From Dryococelus australis (lineage: Eukaryota; Arthropoda; Insecta; Phasmatodea; Phasmatidae), in the NCBI GenBank assembly GCA_029891345.1, contig CM056995.1:217996547-218060546 (forward strand): DNA of 64,000 nucleotides, given 5' to 3'. The number at the start of each line of letters is the position of its first letter. Within the stretch, counting starts at the first letter, position 1. The notes beneath the pieces were generated by a model. It was not told the DNA's origin, made no database searches, and worked only from the letters and a program-made list of their open reading frames with translations. Positions 58,481 through 64,000 of this stretch are shown here, one piece after another. The position numbers and the translations under genes are program-made.

Positions 58481-59690
58481 CAACCAATAACTAATCTGTG
58501 ACTGCTAGTCTGTACTCACTCATGCTGGGTTGTTGGCTGTGGGGTTTCTTGCATTTTCGTGGCTTCTGCTTGCAACTTTGCTTCTAAGGAACCTGATGGA
58601 TTGGGGTGGGCCACCTGAACCTTTGGGCGTGTCTCCACGGCAATTCTTGGTAACGGTCTGGCAAGAAAGGGGTGTGGTGTGCACGTGCTGGCAGCTCCCT
58701 TCTCCGGTCGCTCTGTTCCTCGTTCATGTCCCGGATGGAGGTTTGCGCAGGACCTTCATTCACCAGAAGACCTTGGTTGGTGCCTTCCTCCTGGCACCGC
58801 ATTATCTCGTCGTAGGTCACCTGGGATGGAAGCTATTGGGAAATCCCCTCCCCGGTGATCTAACGGTGATCCACATTTCTAGTAGGCAGGGCTGGGACTG
58901 GAGCTTCTATGCCCTGCAGTATCTGGATCTGCGCCTCATGCGGGTCTTTCCAGACCCTTGGAGTCAATGTGTTGGCAGTTGACAATGGTGTTCTGGTATA
59001 GTCCACCTTGGAACTCTCCTCTCGCTCTCTGGTTGGAAGTGGTTTCTTTGTGCAGATTACCCCTTGTCTGGAAGAGGCGATTATCTGGGCTGAAGGTACA
59101 GGATGTACCTAAGTCTGTATAATCCTTACATTGTGCGACGTCTCCCTCTTGGCTGGTCGGAGAGTTTTGTGACTAGGAACTTTAGAACCTGCGGCTGAAA
59201 ACCTGGTTCTTAGTGAAGCAGTTGTTCTGATATCTTTCAACGTCCATGTCTCTGTTGAAGGAGGTGGGAATGGTAGCCGATCGCGTGAATCTCCTTCCAG
59301 CCCTACAGCTTCCCTGACGCTCTTTGATATCTGCTTCTCTGCTTTGCAGAGGAAATGTGTGTAAATTGCTGGTACTCACAGTCAGCCCGACAGTTGCCTC
59401 ACTATCCGGTGACATCTGCTTCTCTGCGTTGGGAAAAAGAAAAGATGTTACATCCTGTGGCTTACCTTCCCATACCTCGTGGATTTCCATGCCCTTTGGA
59501 GGTGGCGTGGAGGGAACTGAGCCAGGCTGCAGTGAATACTGTGCCACATCTAGCTCCAGTTCTGGGTTTTCATTCCCATCCTGTACGGCAGGGAGAATAA
59601 AAGGTATTGTAACGTCCTCCGACGTCACGGTCGTGCGGTTGGCCTGGTCCGCACTTGCCAGAACATTGATGGTAATGGGGTCATAAGTGC
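58480..59690 (-). pseudogene. Fossil retroelement gag-like region (- orientation)
   Basis: The - strand shows coding-like, polar, helix-prone sequence, for example VTYDEIMRCQEEGTNQGLL and SIRDMNEEQSD near 58740-58820. Upstream of it is a Pro/Glu-rich stretch (59182-59690). This is the composition of a Gypsy-type gag N-terminus, but no zinc knuckle was found. It ends where the + oriented LTR begins at 59691. It is broken, and its family assignment is tentative. Confidence 0.4.
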
Positions 59691-61793
59691 TGACGCATGC
59701 CAACATGCTGTGCAGTGCACTTGCACTCTCTACGAGCGATTTCGCACCATCTTGGGCCAATGAGAGCTTGGGGCAAGTCAGCAACAGTTGCAAAGCAATT
59801 TCACGTACCGGGCAAAGAGACTCCATGCGTTGGACAGCTTTGTACGTTAAAGTGATTAACAAAATTAATTATGGAATATACAGCCCGCCCAGAATCCCGC
59901 ATGTAAGCGTCACCCCCGAGAATAAATTAAATATTTTTGTTGAGCCACTACCCTATATTTAGCTGTGGAAAAAATTCCAGCAGCAACACAAGATGGCAGC
60001 ACCTCTGCGACCTTGTTACATCACATCCCACCAGCCTCAGGATGAGGTGTTTAAATTTGTCGTCACCTCTACGCAGGGAGACAAGAAATGAGCCTTGCCG
60101 CCGCAACACTGATAAACCTACCCTTGTGCTGGAAGGCTACTCTACTCCGCACCCTCAGAAGATCGCTGATCAAGGGATTTTTCAATATATAAGGACATCC
60201 GCTAGTACGCCCCAGCAGAGACGCCGGGCTCACCGGCCGCATAGGTCTGTGAGCACTCCCTGGTCTGCGAAGACCTCTCTCCTCTCCTCAGCATGTGAAT
60301 GGTTTCGACCTCCTGCACAGCAGCTTGAGAAGGCAGCACTAGACCAGCAGCTTGAAAAGGCAGCATTCCAGCAGCTTGTGCAGGCAGTGCAACCCCTGCA
60401 GTTTGCGAAGGCTCGTCCACACCAGCTGACCGCAAGGACAGCTTTCTCTCTCCAGAGGTAATCTGATGCACTGTACCCATCAACCCTTTACCCCAGTCAA
60501 ATTTCTTGACTCCCGCGGTAGCAGGTCGTCGCGGCGCTAGTACCCGTCTGGACAATCCCCTCTAGCTGCAGATACTCTGTTAATTGCATAATCATGGTAG
60601 AATAAATGTTTGCATTTTAATATTAATAATTCACCAGGCTCACCTTTGCCTGTTTCAGTGCGAACTATTTTATTTATTACATTAGCTAGTTACTTAATTC
60701 CTGTACAAGTCAGCTGGGACTTTCCCACTTTCCATTAACATAATAAATTTTATGTGAAAATGATTACCATAATGTTAACTTTAGATCCCAGTTCAATTAT
60801 TGTATTTGTTGTTGTGTGTGTGAATACTATCTGTGCAATAGAAATATCCCGCTGAGGACTAGACGTGAAGTGTGCCAAACTCCACAGGAGACAGAGCGTG
60901 CAGAACGCTTTAAGTCCGGTAAGACATGCCGCTGCTCATGGCTTTCCGGTGCTTTCTTATCTACCCTCAGTGGCGTCCTAATACAGGACTGCCTATCTTA
61001 ACATCAGGGACTTGGGTGTGACAGCATAAGACACACCCAGCTAGAGTGACGTGCCTTACAGAGGCAAGTAAATTCAGAGAGGGGCACACAAGTTACGAGT
61101 GATATCTCGCACCAAATTCCGCAAACCGAATACACTTCTCGACCTATCTCGCCATATATCCCTCTTGATCAAACCTCACCATTAGACCACTTATTAGTTG
61201 CTTGTTGGTCATACACGGAGCTGTATCCCACAAGTTCCCCCCTTGGCCCTTAACCCCACCACCCGTTACCATAGTAGACCTACCTAAGATAGTTCCAGAG
61301 GCTGTTCCACCCCATTCGTGTTTGAAAAAATTGGCTTCAGGATGAACTATCCGGGTTTGACTCCCGCCGAAGGTCGTCTCCAAATCCCTTGTAGTCTCGG
61401 CCCCGTCAAACTGCATTTCTACACACCAACCTACGAAACCAATGTGGGTAGCCCTGGTCTCATTTGTCAGATCGCTCACCTCCACCACCACTATCGTTAA
61501 AACAGTCTCACTTCGTTCTCATACCTCCAGGACAAGTGGCATCCCGAATCTTGACAGCCCTCTTAGTGAGGAAGGTCGAACTTCCAAGACGTGAAACAAT
61601 GTCTGTTTGCCTCACTCTGAGGTTTATCTCCTCTTTTTTCCGACGGAATCCTCCCACTATGTGGCCCTCTACAGTACCTACCACGACCCACTGAGCCAGC
61701 TCTGTTCTAATGTGCCGCAGTAGGATTGCTTGAGGAGTTCGAGAAGGTAGTCAGCACCCTAACCACCTATCACTGAGATAGGAGCGCGCGTCA
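59691..61793 (+). repeat. 5' LTR, about 2.1 kb
   Basis: This is the most complete LTR of the family here and the reference for the partial copies at 18850-19655, 24001-25374 and 44650-45826. The first 700 bases match the - strand copies and the rest matches the + strand copy at 24-25.4 kb, which together show that the LTR really is this long. Confidence 0.7.
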
Positions 61794-61795
61794 GT

Positions 61796-61814
61796 TGGCG
61801 CCCAACATGGGGCC
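61796..61814 (+). other. Primer-binding site, tRNA-Lys type
   Basis: TGGCGCCCAACATGGGGCC, two bases after the LTR end. The first 11 bases are identical to the site at 31286-31302, so both elements use the same class of primer tRNA. Confidence 0.75.
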
Positions 61815-61966
61815 ATTAGCTTCATAAAGCTCATACTTGAGAGCTAGGACCTAGCCAGTCATCTCCTCCCCCCCCCCCCCAACCTCTTCAACGACTCCTT
61901 GCAGAGGAGCCCGTCCACGACTTCGGCGAGTTGAAGTAAACACCTAGTGGCTCCCAATTTACAACC

Positions 61967-62410
61967 ATGTCAGACTCTGAAGCAAGTCTAGCAGAAGTCC
62001 ATGGTACGTTAGCAGAAGCGAATTTAGCCGGAGCAAGCGACATGCCTTGCCCCATCTCCTCATGCCCAGGTACCGGCATGAATTTAATCATGTGAAATTA
62101 CTGCCACAGCGAATACCATTACATGTGTCTTGGATGGAACGACATGTCACGCTACACAGACGGCTTGGAATACCGATGTCCATCTGGTAGACAGGAAGAG
62201 GCCCAGGTCTGTCAATGGCCTGAATTTAAAGGGCAGGGACGATATATCGTCCGCTGTGTGTTGTGTTATCGTGATTTCCACCACTCATACATAGGTTGGG
62301 CGGACGAGCACTTCCAGAACCCAGGTCAGGTGTATCAATGCAAGGCCTGTCGAAGAGAGCAGACCTATAAACCGCATGACCCGACCCATCGGAATAGCTC
62401 AGTCACCCCA
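61967..62410 (+). pseudogene. Fossil gag N-terminal region with PHD-like Cys/His fingers
   Basis: It begins MSDSEASLAEVHGTLAEA about 150 bases after the primer-binding site, as expected for gag. Further on are two Cys/His clusters of PHD type. One has CPISSC, then CHSEYHYMCLGW and YRCPSG. The other has RCVLC, FHHSYIGW and QCKAC. The spacing H-x2-C-x-G-W...C-P-x-[CG] is PHD/RING-like and unlike the CCHC knuckle of nucleocapsids. It is broken, and cut by a DNA transposon at its right edge. Function in the element is unknown. Confidence 0.55.
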
Positions 62411-62412
62411 GG

Positions 62413-63090
62413 TCCAGGGTGGCCACCAAACCGGGAAAACCAGGAAAAAGTATGGAATTGAGAAGGACCCGGGGAAAACCTGGAAATAGTCTGGAATTTT
62501 GTCCATCTGTAGGAAAATTTTTTCCCCCTTTTCGGGCGTTTCGAGTTTCGTCGCCGAATACTGTGATGGTAGCTCAGAGTAGTTTTACGTGAATAATCAT
62601 TTGTCAACATTGCGCAACATTTTTTCCGGCCGGAGTAGTTTCCCTCACCCAGTTCCCGCCCACCCGTCGTCGTTTCCCACGCCGAGCGACATGTCACTCT
62701 GGAGGGGAAGAATGTCAGCAGGCGTATCTTATCTTACCTCTTTCAACGTCTAGGTCACACCGCTTGCTTGTTTCTCGGTGTTTGTGTGTAATTTGCTGCG
62801 TGATGGAGTGATCATGTCAACTAGATATTCATCTCATTACAAATCAGAATTTCTATGGGCTTCAGAAGACACTAAAGATAGAGGCAGTTCGCTGTGCAAA
62901 ATATGTGTTAAAAGTTTTAAAATATGTACAAGGGGCAGGGGAGCGTTTCTGAGCCAAGCAAAATCTAAACTGCATCAAGGAATGCTTACTGATAATTCGA
63001 GAAACTTGCAAGTTACTGCATTATTTTCTGCACATTCGAACCAAACTGCAACTATTTCTTTTTGCAACAAATATAAGTAACAATTGCTTG
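62413..63090 (+). mobile_element. DNA transposon with BED-like finger, inserted in the LTR fossil
   Basis: The left end cagggtggccaccaaaccgg resembles the CAGGGTGTCCACC end of the small element at 3395-3945. Subterminal phrases 'ggaaaaccaggaaaaagt' and 'ggaaaacctggaaatagt' are typical of this element type. A transposase N-terminus lies further in. No right end was recognised; it may be truncated near 63090 or continue beyond 64000. Confidence 0.6.
62778..63080 (+). pseudogene. BED-like zinc finger, transposase N-terminus
   Basis: A 100-codon frame. Residues 17-67 contain YSSHYKSEFLWASEDTKD then SLCKICVKSFKICTRGRGAF and SKLHQG. Arthropod transposons of this group start with '[FY]...W[LA]...D..KA.C..C.K.F...TRG..AL.SHA..K.H'. 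The C-x2-C pair, the TRG phrase and the final H are kept, but the S-H-A histidine is replaced by S-Q-A. The frame then ends without a catalytic domain. Hence it is a truncated and probably inactive copy, or the first exon of a spliced transposase. Confidence 0.55.
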
Positions 63091-64000
63091 TAGTATTTTT
63101 TACTACTCTGTGTGTGTGTGTGTGTTAATCGTTCCAAATGTTTCACTTGATTTAAACATTTAAACTAATGATATAACATACCCCTAGATTTATTTAACAG
63201 TAGAAGTTTATAGCATAGTGTTAATTGCCACCCACCCGCACAGTAAGAAGCTAGAAAGCTATGAGTCGGCAAAGCCTCGCGACTGCTTACTGCTAGACTG
63301 TTCGTATCTTCCCTGCAATCATCGCGAGCCTCCTGTGTCGTTTGTAACAATACTCCTCTCCTTCATTGTCGGCGTTGTATAGTAGAGACAGGAATGATGC
63401 CCACGTCACTAATTTCATTTGATCTGCAAATGTCTTCCGAATAAAATGACATGGCCAGGTGAAAGTGTATTTTACCATCCCCTTGTCTCGATGTTAAAAC
63501 ACTAATAAGTGTCATGAGTTTTTAACAAGCCAAATAAGTCTGCATTTAGTCGTCTATGGTAGAAAAACTACCATTAATTCAGTTATATATTAATTAAATT
63601 TAAAATGTGGACGTTTTAAAAACGAAAGATGTCCTAGAAGTATTATTAACAAGTCTCATTACTATAAATGAAATGTGCGATGTGCTAGGTTCATTTTCTC
63701 TTGCTGTTAAGTAAACTAGACAATTTATTTGAAGTATATAAATTTATTTTAATAAGGACATGTTTTTAGAATAAAGTGATATAAAGAGGTATAAATACAT
63801 AATGTTGTTATTGACTAGAAAAGTTCAAACTTTGCGTGACATGTTTAATTTAGTGAGCTTTACGTTCAGTTTCAATTGCTTCTCGCGAAAAAACCAGATG
63901 ATAAATCATGTTTTAATAAGCAGCCGAATTCAGAATAAATTATACCCTAAATGTATATAAATAGAGCCTCTTGTTAGTGCCAAAAAAGTTAAAACTGTGC
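63091..64000. other. Right end of the window, AT-rich, nothing recognised
   Basis: A short (GT)n run lies at 63111-63125. The rest is AT-rich without a gene. It may be the interior of the transposon that begins at 62413. Confidence 0.45.

Larger units (their letters stand above)
59691..62412 (+). mobile_element. Fossil long-LTR Gypsy-like element, 5' LTR plus gag start (+ orientation)
   Basis: A 5' LTR of about 2.1 kb (59691-61793) starts TGACGCATGCC. It contains a TATATAA near 60187, 'gacgccgggctcaccggccg' near 60220, short 'cagcttgaaaaggcag' tandem units near 60320-60400, and a U5-side 'gggtttgactcccgcc' near 61350. It ends GCGCGTCA, directly before a primer-binding site (61796-61814). A gag start follows at 61967. 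The element is then interrupted at about 62413 by a DNA transposon. It is broken, and no pol or 3' LTR was seen in the window. Confidence 0.75.

Noticed and set aside
59182-59862. 226-codon open frame on the - strand as a host gene
   Set aside because: It crosses the boundary of the + oriented LTR at 59691, so its first part is antisense LTR sequence and the rest is gag-like fossil.
1-64000. CRISPR array, operon, riboswitch or prokaryotic defence island
   Set aside because: The sequence is eukaryotic with spliced exons. The tandem arrays lack the alternating repeat-spacer pattern, and no bacterial gene was seen.

Overview
The window looks like a stretch of arthropod nuclear genome, most likely an insect with a large, repeat-rich genome, although a crustacean cannot be excluded. 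The evidence is long introns, canonical GT-AG exons, an arthropod-style rabaptin reading frame, and a mixed load of old LTR, LINE, hAT, mariner and other DNA elements. Nothing bacterial or organellar is visible.

The only host gene I can support is a rabaptin-5 homologue (Rab GTPase-binding effector, RABEP1-like) on the + strand. Five exons lie at 5487-5774, 34908-35027, 35329-35415, 42556-42646 and 42720-42824, with a possible 12-base microexon at 44101-44112. Exon phases agree throughout (0-0-0-1-1). The protein runs from a coiled coil ending NLEDSMRK straight into AQEDAEVLRSLVVPLEEE, the conserved N-terminal block of rabaptins. The first and last exons of the gene are not recognisable here and probably lie outside the window.

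Layout: 1-1.2 kb, nothing recognised. 1.2-3.4 kb, a decayed I-group-like LINE, followed by a small non-autonomous DNA transposon (3395-3945). 5.5-5.8 kb, rabaptin exon. 5.8-34.9 kb, a 29 kb intron holding a hairpin element (6741-7323), several fossil long-LTR Gypsy-like elements in both orientations, degenerate tandem repeats, a 0.9 kb hAT-like element (19975-20879) and a mariner-type remnant (about 33850-34520). 34.9-35.4 kb, two exons. 35.4-42.6 kb, an intron with 12-bp, 119-bp and 48-bp tandem arrays around a 1.47 kb hAT element with a perfect palindromic target duplication. 42.6-42.8 kb, two exons. 42.9-44.0 kb, another hAT-like element. 44.6-64.0 kb, more LTR fossils, a P-element/THAP9-like transposase remnant, and near the right end a BED-finger DNA transposon inserted in the gag of an LTR fossil.

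The theme is one conserved endosomal-trafficking gene whose introns have been inflated by layers of transposons. The fossil LTR elements share unusually long LTRs (roughly 2.1-2.5 kb) and a tRNA-Lys-type primer-binding site; one has PHD-like Cys/His fingers at the start of its gag region. I found no convincing new functional system. The most unusual items are these long-LTR elements with their PHD-like gag, the thrice-repeated 17-bp palindrome at 51.4-52.0 kb, and the 48-bp minisatellite.
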